From DATMNI01 sp035570275 (GTDB lineage Bacteria; Acidobacteriota; Terriglobia; Bryobacterales; Bryobacteraceae): a stretch of 62,781 nt of DNA. Below are positions 1-7,882 of the stretch, in pieces. Made by a program: the position numbers and the translations under genes. Below the pieces are notes generated by a model that saw only the letters and a program-made list of their open reading frames with translations, was not told where the DNA came from and searched no databases. Within the stretch, counting starts at the first letter, position 1, and every line of letters begins with the position of its first letter. The DNA lies in contig DATMNI010000413.1 of NCBI GenBank assembly GCA_035570275.1, positions 1 to 62,781 on the forward strand, read 5' to 3'.

Positions 1-132
1 ATTCGTCCTGGAAGCCGCCCCCGATCCAATCGCCAGGAAAAACTGAAGTCGCTTGTGGAATCGGGGTCGGTTGGCTTGTTTTTCCAAACAGCTATGGATG
101 AACAGTTCCCTGTCGCCACGGGTTCGCATACG

Positions 133-594
133 ATGAAAGACATCCTGCTGGTGGAAGACAACTCCAACGACGTGGAGTTGATCCTGATGGTTTTCCAGAA
201 AAACCGGATCGCCAATCAAGTGGTCGTGGTTCGGGACGGCACCATGGCGTTGGAATACCTGTACCGCGAGGAGGAGTTCGCCCTGAGGAAAGAAGGCAAT
301 CCGGCCGTCATTCTGCTCGATCTGAAGACGCCCAGAGACGAAGGTCTGGAGGTGCTGCGCCGGGTTAAATCGGACGCCAGACTCAAGACCATTCCTGTCG
401 TCATCCTGACCTCATCACTGGAAAACCGCGATCTGGTGGAGGGCTATTTCCTGGGCGCGAACGCCTATGTGGTTAAGCCAGTCCACTTCCGTGAGTTCGT
501 GGAAGTGGTAAGCCACCTGGGGATTTTCTGGACGCGGATCAACGAACCGCCGCCGGAGGACGGCGGCGAGCGGGCACAATCACAATCGAAATAG
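133..594 (+). CDS. Rcp1-like single-domain response regulator
   Basis: A stand-alone receiver domain of about 153 residues, expected to take a phosphate from a histidine kinase and signal by protein contact, since no output domain follows. It opens with ILLVEDN, which supplies the acidic pocket. The likely phosphoacceptor Asp lies in LLDLKTPRDEG, the conserved Thr in ILTSS and the Lys in VVKPV. The long insertion before the phosphorylation site is typical of the Rcp1-type family. The reading frame is open upstream, but ATG 133 directly precedes the domain and is preferred to GTG 55. In another frame, bases 2-46 could be the end of a preceding gene (ending ARKN and stop), perhaps the kinase; this is too short to identify. 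No effector gene lies nearby. Confidence 0.85.
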   Translation: MKDILLVEDNSNDVELILMVFQKNRIANQVVVVRDGTMALEYLYREEEFALRKEGNPAVILLDLKTPRDEGLEVLRRVKSDARLKTIPVVILTSSLENRDLVEGYFLGANAYVVKPVHFREFVEVVSHLGIFWTRINEPPPEDGGERAQSQSK

Positions 595-706
595 AGGCAG
601 CTCCGTCGGCACGGCCGGCACACAATCGACCGTCAATGGCCGCACCGGCTCCATGCGCCAGAACAGTTCGACCGCTTGCCGAACCAGTCTCTCCCGCCCC
701 CCGGCA

Positions 707-2836
707 CTATCCCAAGCTCGCGAACGTCTTACCTTCCGCCGCCAGCCGCACCAGCAGCGGCGCCGGGCTCCATAACTCTTCCCCATGCCGCCGCTCCCAC
801 TCCGCAATCCGCGCCAGAACTTGTCCCAGCCCTACGGTATCGCCGTAGAACATCGGCCCGCCGCGCCAGGCTGGAAATCCGTAGCCGTTCAGGTAGACCA
901 CATCGATGTCGCTCGATCGCAGCGCGATGCCTTCCTCCAGCAGTTTGGCGCCTTCGTTGATCAGCGCGAAGACGCACCGGTCCACCACCTCCCCGGCCGT
1001 AATGGTGCGGCGCTCAACGCCGGCTTCGCGCGCCGTCTTCTCGATCAACGCCGCTGTTTCGGGGTCAGGCGAAGGGTTGCGTTGCTGGTCGTACAGCGAC
1101 CAGCCCCGTCCCGTCTTCTGGCCGAAGCGGCCCATCGCGCATAACCGGTCCGCCACCAGCGGTTGCCGCACGCCGGGCCGTTCCAGGTGTCTGAATTCCT
1201 GCCGGATGCGCCAGCCCACGTCCAGCCCGGCCAGGTCGCTCATAGCCAGCGGCCCCATGGCCATGCCGAAATCGAACAGCGCCTGGTTGACGGTCTCCAC
1301 CGTGGCGCCTTCTTCCAGCAGGAACTGGGCCTCGCGAAGGTAGGGCCCCAGCATCCGGTTGCCGATGAAGCCGCGGCAGTTTCCAGCCACCACGGGCACC
1401 TTCTTCATCCGCCTGGCTAACGCCATACACGTGGCGATGGCCTCGCGGCTGGTGGCCTTGCCGCGCACAATCTCCAGCAGCCGCATCACGTTCGCGGGGC
1501 TGAAGTAGTGGTTGCCCAGCACCATCTCCGGCCGTTTGGTGACGGAAGCAATCTCATCGATATCCAGGTACGAAGTGTTCGATGCCAGAATGCAGCCCGG
1601 CTTGGCGATGGCGTCGATTTCCGCGAAGACCTGCTTCTTGAGCGCCATGCCCTCGAAGACGGCCTCCGCAATGATGTCGGCTTCCTGGAAGCCGGCGTAG
1701 TCAAGCTGCGGTGTGATCCGGGCCATGCGCTCATCCATGGCGGCCTGCGAGAGTCTGCCGCGCTGCACGCTGCCGGCGTAGTGGTTGCGGATGGTGGCCA
1801 TGCCGCGGTCCAGAGCCTCCTGGGTGGCTTCCTTGACGATCACCGGGATCCCCGCGTTGGCGTAGTTCATGGTGATGCCGCCGCCCATGGTGCCGGCGCC
1901 GATCACGGCCGCTCGCCGGATCTCGCCGGTCGGTGTGGCAGCCGGAATGTCCGGAATCTTCCACACCGCGCGCTCGGCGAAGAAGGCATGGATCAGCGTC
2001 TTGGACTGCGTGGAATAGAGGCACTGGCGAAACAGCTCGGCTTCGTACGCACAGCCTTCGGCGAACGGCAGACGGGTGGCGGCCTCCACGGCTTCAATGG
2101 CGGCCAGCGGCGCCGTCTGGCCGCGCCGGGTTTTCTGCGCCAGCCGGCGGGCCGCCGCGAAAATCTCTGGACCATTTCCGGCCAACGCGCCGTCGAGCTT
2201 CTGGTTGCGTTGGCTGGTCCGGGGGATTGGCCGGCCCACCACCTCGCGGGCGAACGTGATGGCGCCCGTCAGCAGGTCGCCTTCGATCAGCCGGTCCACC
2301 ATGCCCGCCGCCAGCGCGTCCGCGGCACTGACAGGTTCGCCGAACGCGCACATCTCCACGGCCTTGGCGATCCCTGCCAAGCGCGGCAGCCGTTGGGTGC
2401 CCGCGGCGCCGGGAATGATGCCCAGTTTCACTTCCGGCTGGCCCACTTGTGCCGCAGGTGCAATCACGCGATAGTGGCCGGCCATCGCCACTTCCATGCC
2501 GCCGCCCAGCGCCTGGCCGTGGATCGCCATAATCACCGGCTTCAGGCAGTCTTCAATCGCGGACAGCACCGGCAGCAGGATCAGGCGCGGCCGCTGTCCG
2601 CTGACGATCTTGCCGAATTCGCGGATATCCGCGCCGGCGATGAAGGTTTTCCCGGCGCCAATCATCACGATGGCGGCGACGCCGGAGTCGGCGGCGGCGG
2701 CAGCCATGCATGCCTGAATTCCCTCGGGCACTCCAGGGCCTATCGCGTTAACAGGTGGGTTGTCGATGGTGATGACGGCGATCTCACCCTCATGGGTCAA
2801 TCGAACAGTTTGGGTCAATCCAACGGTTTCGCTCAT
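707..2836 (-). CDS. FadB/FadJ-like enoyl-CoA hydratase/3-hydroxyacyl-CoA dehydrogenase
   Basis: Bifunctional beta-oxidation enzyme of 709 residues, close to the usual FadB/FadJ length. The N-terminal crotonase domain (about residues 10-200) carries the oxyanion-hole segments IAGADIREF and GGGMEVAMAGHYR and the PEVKLGIIPGAAGTQRL helix. The NAD-binding 3-hydroxyacyl-CoA dehydrogenase domain starts near residue 310 with VIGAGTMGGGI and contains the NHYFSPANVM catalytic region. C-terminal 3HCDH domains follow. It would convert trans-2-enoyl-CoA to 3-ketoacyl-CoA in the cytosol. Its ATG overlaps the stop of the upstream gene by 4 nt (ATGA), so the two are probably translationally coupled. The thiolase partner is not in the window. 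Whether it acts on fatty acids or on aromatic-derived CoA esters cannot be told from sequence. Confidence 0.93.
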   Translation of the reverse strand: MSETVGLTQTVRLTHEGEIAVITIDNPPVNAIGPGVPEGIQACMAAAAADSGVAAIVMIGAGKTFIAGADIREFGKIVSGQRPRLILLPVLSAIEDCLKPVIMAIHGQALGGGMEVAMAGHYRVIAPAAQVGQPEVKLGIIPGAAGTQRLPRLAGIAKAVEMCAFGEPVSAADALAAGMVDRLIEGDLLTGAITFAREVVGRPIPRTSQRNQKLDGALAGNGPEIFAAARRLAQKTRRGQTAPLAAIEAVEAATRLPFAEGCAYEAELFRQCLYSTQSKTLIHAFFAERAVWKIPDIPAATPTGEIRRAAVIGAGTMGGGITMNYANAGIPVIVKEATQEALDRGMATIRNHYAGSVQRGRLSQAAMDERMARITPQLDYAGFQEADIIAEAVFEGMALKKQVFAEIDAIAKPGCILASNTSYLDIDEIASVTKRPEMVLGNHYFSPANVMRLLEIVRGKATSREAIATCMALARRMKKVPVVAGNCRGFIGNRMLGPYLREAQFLLEEGATVETVNQALFDFGMAMGPLAMSDLAGLDVGWRIRQEFRHLERPGVRQPLVADRLCAMGRFGQKTGRGWSLYDQQRNPSPDPETAALIEKTAREAGVERRTITAGEVVDRCVFALINEGAKLLEEGIALRSSDIDVVYLNGYGFPAWRGGPMFYGDTVGLGQVLARIAEWERRHGEELWSPAPLLVRLAAEGKTFASLG

Positions 2837-4830
2837 GGTTGGTGCAGCCTCTTTTTTGCCAGATCCAGATTGCGGCGGGCCTGCTGATGAGCCGGGTCCA
2901 CTTGTAACGCTGCCTGGAATTGTTCCATCGCGCCCGCCACATCCCCGGATTGGACCAGAATGATTCCGAAGTTATTGTGGAGATCGGCGCTCCCCGGCTC
3001 CAGCGCCACCAGTTCGCGGTAATAACCGGCGGCGGCTGCGAGGCGCGTCTTGGAAAACGCTTCGTCCCGGGCCTTGGAAAACGCGGCGTCCCCCAGTGTG
3101 GTGAGGGCCGCCACCAAATGCTCCCGCGCCGCGGCATCGTCCGGAACAGCGGCCAGCACCTGGCGAAAATGAGGAGCCGCTTCTTCCAGCTTGCCCTGCG
3201 CGACCAGCGTGTTGGCCAGGTTGTAGCGGGCGTCGCTATAGTCGGGTTGAACGCGCAGTGCGTGCCGGAACTGCTCGGCGGCCTCATCGAACCGGGCGCC
3301 CGATTCCAGCGCCACACCTTCCAGCGCCACACCAAGGGTATTCAACGCCGCCGGCTGCTCCGGCTGGCTGCGCAACGCGCTCCGCAGGTAGGCAATCGCG
3401 GCGGGGATCTGCTGGCGGCTTAGCGCCAGTGCGCCGAGATTAAAGTACGCTGAAAAGTCGGCGGGGTATTTCTCCAGGCGATGATGCATGATCGCCTCCT
3501 GCAGCGCCATCCGCTGGTCGCCTGGGCCGCGCGGCAGCACCTGCAGCCAGAGGTGCGCCATCTCGTCGGTGGATTGATTGCCCCCCTCCACCGGTTTCGG
3601 CGGCGCGTTGGGATTGCGCGGGTTCGCGGCGGAGTTGTCATAGTGAAAGCGCATCGAGAGAACGGTGCCTTTAGGCAGGAAAACCGGCTCGCGATAAGGG
3701 TACACCGCCTGCCAGTTCGGGTCCCAATCCGGAACCCGGATCAGCACTCGGCGCGCGCCGCCGGGAAGGGTCGCGTAGCCCTCCAGCAAGTGACCCAGGT
3801 AGTGCGCATGGGGGTAGATGGCCAGCACATCCACATCGAGCGGGAGCCGGAAATCGTCACTGACCACGAAGTCACGGGCGCCGGGCGGAATATGCAGCGC
3901 GCCATCGTGTTCGAGCTGAATCAGCATCGGGTATTTCGTCTGCGGCTGGTTGGTGAAGTACAGTCCAACGGAGGGCTGTACGCGCTCCGGCTTGCCGGTC
4001 GGCTGCAAGTGAACGTTCAGAACCAGGTCGTTGCCCGGATCCAGCCGCCATGCCATGCCGTCGGGCTCAATCCGCGCCGTGCCTCCCGGCTTCCAGAAAA
4101 GAAAGTGGCTGTCGGGATCGAAGGTGTTGCTGGCGATCACCAGGTCCATGCCGGCGAATCCTTCACCCGGAACTTTTTCCAGATGCCGGGCGGATCGCGC
4201 GCGATCCACCAGCAGATTGGCGTGATGCACCGCGCGCTCATTGCCGGGGCGAATCTCAATTGCCTTCACGTAGCGGGTCGCGCCCGCCGGCGGAGTCAAC
4301 ACGAAGTTCCAGAAAACATCCCGTCCATCGGCCGGGGTCAGGAATGGTTTCGCCGCCTCCACAACCAGGTCCGGCGGACCCAGTTGCCAGCCGGGCGTGA
4401 AGGCAGGGGAAGGACCGGAATCTGCCGCATCGCCCTCAGGGGCGCCGGCCGCCACCCACTGGGCGATCGTTTCAATCTGCCGGCCGGTGAGCCTGCGCTC
4501 GCCGACAAATGCCACCGAGCCGGGCTCCGGCAGCCACGGAGGCATGTAGCGCCGCCGGGTCACAGCGGCGATCTGGCTGGCGCGCTTCCTGGCATCGTCA
4601 TAGGTCAGCAGCGGAAACGGTCCGGACTGGCCCGCCCGGTGGCAGGGTGCGCAGTACTCCCATAGAATCGGCTCGATGTGCTTGTGGAAAGTAATCGGCG
4701 GCGGGGCAGCAGCAGAGCCGGAAACCGGCAGCAGAAGCCGCCCTGGGAGCAGCAGCCACTCCGGGAGCAGCAGCACCAAGACGAGCCGCCGCAGACTTCG
4801 TTTCCGCCGGGCATGAATTGCAGGAACCAC
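2833..4830 (-). CDS. secreted cytochrome c / copper type II monooxygenase-like / TPR protein
   Basis: A 665-residue exported protein with three modules. A basic start and hydrophobic stretch (residues about 10-40) form a signal peptide. A c-type heme motif CAPCH follows at residues 60-64, with a possible Met ligand in YMPPW about 30 residues on. The middle (about 150-430) resembles the copper type II ascorbate-dependent (PHM-like) monooxygenase fold, with His-rich segments VHHANLL and IYPHAHYLGH and the characteristic PDWDPNWQ. TPR-like repeats fill the C-terminus (about 445-665). The start is GTG 4830. It overlaps the FadB-like gene by 4 nt. Related proteins are common in Acidobacteria, but I know of no proven substrate; an extracytoplasmic hydroxylase or oxidase with built-in heme electron input is an inference. 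Confidence 0.8.
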   Translation of the reverse strand: MVPAIHARRKRSLRRLVLVLLLPEWLLLPGRLLLPVSGSAAAPPPITFHKHIEPILWEYCAPCHRAGQSGPFPLLTYDDARKRASQIAAVTRRRYMPPWLPEPGSVAFVGERRLTGRQIETIAQWVAAGAPEGDAADSGPSPAFTPGWQLGPPDLVVEAAKPFLTPADGRDVFWNFVLTPPAGATRYVKAIEIRPGNERAVHHANLLVDRARSARHLEKVPGEGFAGMDLVIASNTFDPDSHFLFWKPGGTARIEPDGMAWRLDPGNDLVLNVHLQPTGKPERVQPSVGLYFTNQPQTKYPMLIQLEHDGALHIPPGARDFVVSDDFRLPLDVDVLAIYPHAHYLGHLLEGYATLPGGARRVLIRVPDWDPNWQAVYPYREPVFLPKGTVLSMRFHYDNSAANPRNPNAPPKPVEGGNQSTDEMAHLWLQVLPRGPGDQRMALQEAIMHHRLEKYPADFSAYFNLGALALSRQQIPAAIAYLRSALRSQPEQPAALNTLGVALEGVALESGARFDEAAEQFRHALRVQPDYSDARYNLANTLVAQGKLEEAAPHFRQVLAAVPDDAAAREHLVAALTTLGDAAFSKARDEAFSKTRLAAAAGYYRELVALEPGSADLHNNFGIILVQSGDVAGAMEQFQAALQVDPAHQQARRNLDLAKKRLHQP

Positions 4831-4879
4831 CGCGCCTCGATTCTAGTGACCGCGAGGCCAGTCTGTCAAACTGGAATGC

Positions 4880-5557
4880 ATGAGTTCGCTCACCCTCATC
4901 AGGCACGGCCAAGCCACGGCCTTCCAGCATGATACCGACCGTCTCACGCTGGCGGGCGAGGCGCAGGCCCGCAGGCTGGCGGGGTTTTGGCTGAACCAAG
5001 GCGTCGGTTTCGATGAAGTTCGCTCCGGAACACTCACGCGGCAAGTGCAAACCGAGCGCCTGGTTGCCGAATGCTTCCACGAGGCCGGCGTGCCGTGGCC
5101 GGAGCCTGCGCGGGACGCTGGCTGGAACGAGTACGATGCCGGCGGCATCCTGCGGGCGGCGGCGGTCCCGCTCGAAACGGGAGTGCCCGGCACGCCCGAT
5201 GAGTACCGGCGCTTCCAATTGAAGTTCGAAGCCGCCATGCTGCACTGGCTGGACGGCAGCGAGGCGAAGGACGGCGCGGAACCGTTTACCGCTTTCCGCG
5301 ACCGCGTGACCGGTGCCATCCGCCGCGTGATGACGGGTGCATCGGGCCGCCGCGTGGCAGTTTTTACCTCTGGCGGCGCCATCGGCTTCACCGTAAATTT
5401 CGCCGTGCGCGGTCCGGACCGGAGCTTCCTGGAACTGAACTGGCGTATTCGAAACTGCTCGCTGACCGGGTTCGTCTTCAGCCAGGATCGCCTCACCCTG
5501 GATTCCTTCAATCAGGTTTCGCACCTGGACGACGCGGCGCTGCATACGTTCCGATGA
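4880..5557 (+). CDS. histidine phosphatase superfamily protein
   Basis: A 225-residue member of the branch-1 histidine phosphatase (phosphoglycerate mutase-like) superfamily. The catalytic LIRHGQA motif lies at residues 7-13, so the nucleophilic His is residue 9. A second Arg/Glu region follows in RSGTLTRQVQTERL, and the second catalytic His probably falls in the segment around TSGGAIGF, where the usual SHGG is replaced by TSGG. This substitution of the expected second His is unusual and may mean altered or lost phosphatase activity. The gene starts with ATG 4880 and is followed after 9 nt by a thioesterase and then an SDR, forming a probable three-gene operon that may act in lipid or acyl-CoA metabolism. 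The substrate is unknown. Confidence 0.82.
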   Translation: MSSLTLIRHGQATAFQHDTDRLTLAGEAQARRLAGFWLNQGVGFDEVRSGTLTRQVQTERLVAECFHEAGVPWPEPARDAGWNEYDAGGILRAAAVPLETGVPGTPDEYRRFQLKFEAAMLHWLDGSEAKDGAEPFTAFRDRVTGAIRRVMTGASGRRVAVFTSGGAIGFTVNFAVRGPDRSFLELNWRIRNCSLTGFVFSQDRLTLDSFNQVSHLDDAALHTFR

Positions 5558-5566
5558 AAAAGGAAC

Positions 5567-6043
5567 ATGCTAGAATCTTCCCAATTGACGAAACCAAAAA
5601 GCATTCCGAAGCGGCCCGAAGGGTCGCGGCCATCTACGGTCCGCCAGATTCGCGAGTTCCTGGCAAGAGTGCCATTCAATGAATTGCTCGGCATCGAGTT
5701 TCACCGCGCCCATTCGGATGGAGTCACCATTCGCTGCCAGCTTCGGGATTCCCTCATGAACGGCGCTGCAGTGCTGCATGGCGGCGTCACCGCAACCCTG
5801 GCCGACGTGGCCGTGGCGGTGGCCATCCATCACCGCTTCGGCGGAACCCGCCCGATCACCACGGTCGAATTGAAGATCAACTACTTCCGGCCGGTCTCCG
5901 AGGGCACGGTGTATGCGCGGGCCACTCTGCTGCGCGTGGGCGGCACGCTGTGCGTGGGCCGCGTGGACATGACCGACGACCAGGAACGAGCCATCGGCGT
6001 GGCGATTGTCACGTACATCTTCTTGAAGGGGCAACACCGGTGA
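5567..6043 (+). CDS. PaaI-type hotdog thioesterase
   Basis: A 158-residue hotdog-fold protein of the PaaI/YigI acyl-CoA thioesterase group. The family signature is visible in LMNGAAVLHGGVTATLADVA, where HGG and the helix after it form the active-site region, and in the later beta strands INYFRPV and GRVDM. It would hydrolyse acyl-CoA or aryl-CoA thioesters in the cytosol. ATG 5567 follows AAAAGGA closely. The stop overlaps the GTG start of the next gene, an SDR (GTGA), so the two are translationally coupled. The combination of thioesterase and SDR suggests fatty acyl or polyketide-like chemistry; the exact substrate is not known. Confidence 0.88.
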   Translation: MLESSQLTKPKSIPKRPEGSRPSTVRQIREFLARVPFNELLGIEFHRAHSDGVTIRCQLRDSLMNGAAVLHGGVTATLADVAVAVAIHHRFGGTRPITTVELKINYFRPVSEGTVYARATLLRVGGTLCVGRVDMTDDQERAIGVAIVTYIFLKGQHR

Positions 6044-6813
6044 ACTCCCTGAAAGACAAGGTTGCCATCGTCACCGGCGCCAGCCGCGGCATCGGGCGAG
6101 CCATTGCCCTGCAGTTCGCCCGCGAGGGCGCCGCGGTGGTGATCTGCGGCCGCAAGCAGGAAACGCTCGACCAGGTTGCATCGGAAATGGCCGCCGCGGC
6201 TGGAAGCGGTGACTGCCCCGGCAGCATTCACCCCATCGTCTGCCACGTGGGCCGCGCGGCCGATATCCAGCGCCTGGTGGAGACCACGCACCGCCAATTC
6301 GGCAGGATTGACATTCTGGTAAACAATGCCGCCACCAACATTGCCCAGGAGCCGGTGTTACAGGTGGACGAAGCCAGGTTCGACAAGATGATCGAGATCA
6401 ACCTGAAGAGCGCCTTCCGGTTGATTCAGGCGGTGGCGCCCGGGATGTGCGAGCGCGGCCGGGGGTCCATCGTCAACATCGCCTCCATCGCCGGGTTGCG
6501 GCCCCAATATCACGGCATGCTCTACAGCATGACTAAGGCCGCGCTCATCATGATGACGCAGTCCTACGCGCTGGAACTGGGGCCGCGGGGCGTGCGTGTG
6601 AACGCCATTGCGCCCGGCCTGGTACAGACGGTTCTCAGCGAGTACTTCTGGAAAGACGAAGAGAAGCTGCGCCAGATCATCGAGGAGCAGCCGGTCAAGC
6701 ATCTGGGCCAGCCCGCCGAGATTGCCGAAATCGCCGTCATGCTGGCCAGCGACCGCGCGTCGTATCTAACCGGCCAAACGCTGGTGGTGGATGGCGGCCG
6801 GCTGCTGCCTTGA
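6040..6813 (+). CDS. short-chain dehydrogenase/reductase (FabG/DHRS4-like)
   Basis: Classical SDR of about 257 residues. The Rossmann dinucleotide motif TGASRGIG is near residue 13, the NNAAT motif follows, and the catalytic residues are Ser in NIASIAG and the Tyr and Lys of YSMTK. The PG motif region APGLVQT and the C-terminal GQTLVVDGG are present. GTG 6040 is chosen because it overlaps the thioesterase stop and sits directly before the first strand (LKDKVAIVTG); the frame remains open upstream to 5950 but that stretch lies inside the thioesterase gene. It would reduce a 3-ketoacyl or oxidise a secondary alcohol with NAD(P)H. The C-terminal coding end overlaps a 23-bp tandem duplication. 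Confidence 0.9.
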   Translation: MNSLKDKVAIVTGASRGIGRAIALQFAREGAAVVICGRKQETLDQVASEMAAAAGSGDCPGSIHPIVCHVGRAADIQRLVETTHRQFGRIDILVNNAATNIAQEPVLQVDEARFDKMIEINLKSAFRLIQAVAPGMCERGRGSIVNIASIAGLRPQYHGMLYSMTKAALIMMTQSYALELGPRGVRVNAIAPGLVQTVLSEYFWKDEEKLRQIIEEQPVKHLGQPAEIAEIAVMLASDRASYLTGQTLVVDGGRLLP

Positions 6814-6844
6814 ATACGGGACGGCTGCTGCCTTAAATACGGGA
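6799..6844. repeat. 23-bp tandem duplication across an SDR stop codon
   Basis: Two adjacent 23-bp copies (6799-6821 and 6822-6844) differ at one base. The first copy contains the last codons and TGA stop of the SDR. The second repeats this with TAA in place of TGA, so the gene end has been copied downstream. The event looks recent because the copies are nearly identical. Confidence 0.85.
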
Positions 6845-6854
6845 CGGGCGTAAA

Positions 6855-7778
6855 ATGGCAGTAGGGGCACAGCCAGCCCTGCAAGCTTCTATGATTCTAC
6901 GTACCGTCAAGCAAGCCCGCGCCACTTTCGCGGTGTTGAGTCCGGATGAGATCCGCAGCCGCGCTACGCGGCCTTTGCACATCGGGTTGGTGGCCGATGG
7001 CAGCGCCGCCTACGCGGAGATGGAAGACTTCCTCATTCCAGCGACTGTGCCGCGCATGGCGCGACTGCGGTTGATGGCACAAGTGCACCGCGCCAACGAC
7101 CCCGGCGTGCCGGAAACCGTTGACCTGATTCTTTATGAACCCGGTATTGGATGTCCCCCAGGGGCCTTCAACTATCACCGCGACAATCCGGCAGCCACCG
7201 TCTCCGAGGTGCTGGCCGAAAAGCGCGATCTGGCGCTGCCGCTGTCGCGCCAGTTTCCGGCCTTCCGCAACGCCGTGCTGGACGACATCATTCACACGGT
7301 GGCGCGCGAGAATGCCCTGTTTGCGGTGGCCACGGCTCTGCCGAACGTGATCCCGAGCCTGGTCGAACTGCCGTGGTCGCTCGGCGAGTTCGCTTCCGAC
7401 ACGCTGTTTCTCACCGCCAACCAGGTCCGCATGGCATTTCAGATTGCCGCAGCCTGCGGAAAGGATTCCGGGTTCACCACCCAGAAAGCGGAGATCCTCA
7501 CGATTGCCGCCGGCGCGTTTGGATGGCGGGCCCTGGCCCGGGAGTTGGTGAGCCACATCCCGCTCGGCGGCGGTCTGATTCCGAAGGGCGCAATCGCGTA
7601 CGCCGGAACCTACGTGGCGGGGAAGGGCCTGGAACTGCTTCACCGGCACAACGGTTTGCACACCCGCACAGAGCAGCGGGATTTATACCGCGAGGGCCTG
7701 GCGCGAGGGAAGGCGGTTATAGAGCCGATGGCGCCGCCCGTTAACCGGCCAGCGGCTACCGGCCACCGGCCACTGTAA
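6855..7778 (+). CDS. hypothetical protein with DUF697-like C-terminal region
   Basis: A 307-residue protein (about 295 if the internal ATG 6891 is used, giving MILRTVKQARATF). I do not recognise a specific function. The N-terminal half contains strands and a polar segment (HIGLVADGSAAYAEMEDFL). The C-terminal half has long apolar helices with small residues (FAVATALPNVIPSLVELPWS, GFTTQKAEILTIAAGAFGWR and the Gly-rich PLGGGLIPKGAIAYAGTYVA), which resemble the DUF697/YcjF-like membrane-associated region often found with small GTPases. No GTPase domain is present in this chain or next to it. The gene is separate from the upstream SDR by a short repeat-containing gap. Membrane association is an inference. 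Confidence 0.7.
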   Translation: MAVGAQPALQASMILRTVKQARATFAVLSPDEIRSRATRPLHIGLVADGSAAYAEMEDFLIPATVPRMARLRLMAQVHRANDPGVPETVDLILYEPGIGCPPGAFNYHRDNPAATVSEVLAEKRDLALPLSRQFPAFRNAVLDDIIHTVARENALFAVATALPNVIPSLVELPWSLGEFASDTLFLTANQVRMAFQIAAACGKDSGFTTQKAEILTIAAGAFGWRALARELVSHIPLGGGLIPKGAIAYAGTYVAGKGLELLHRHNGLHTRTEQRDLYREGLARGKAVIEPMAPPVNRPAATGHRPL

Positions 7779-7882
7779 AGCTGCCTGCTGCAAAGCCCCC
7801 CAACTGTAAAGCCGTCCGTTGTAAACTAAAACCCTTCGGGATGCGTCGTACAATTAGGGAGGAACCTTCCCAGAGGATAACT

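Noticed and set aside
1508..2887. 459-codon open frame antisense to the FadB-like gene
   Set aside because: It mirrors the codon structure of a clear beta-oxidation gene in GC-rich DNA, has Gly/Arg/His-rich composition and no family motif.
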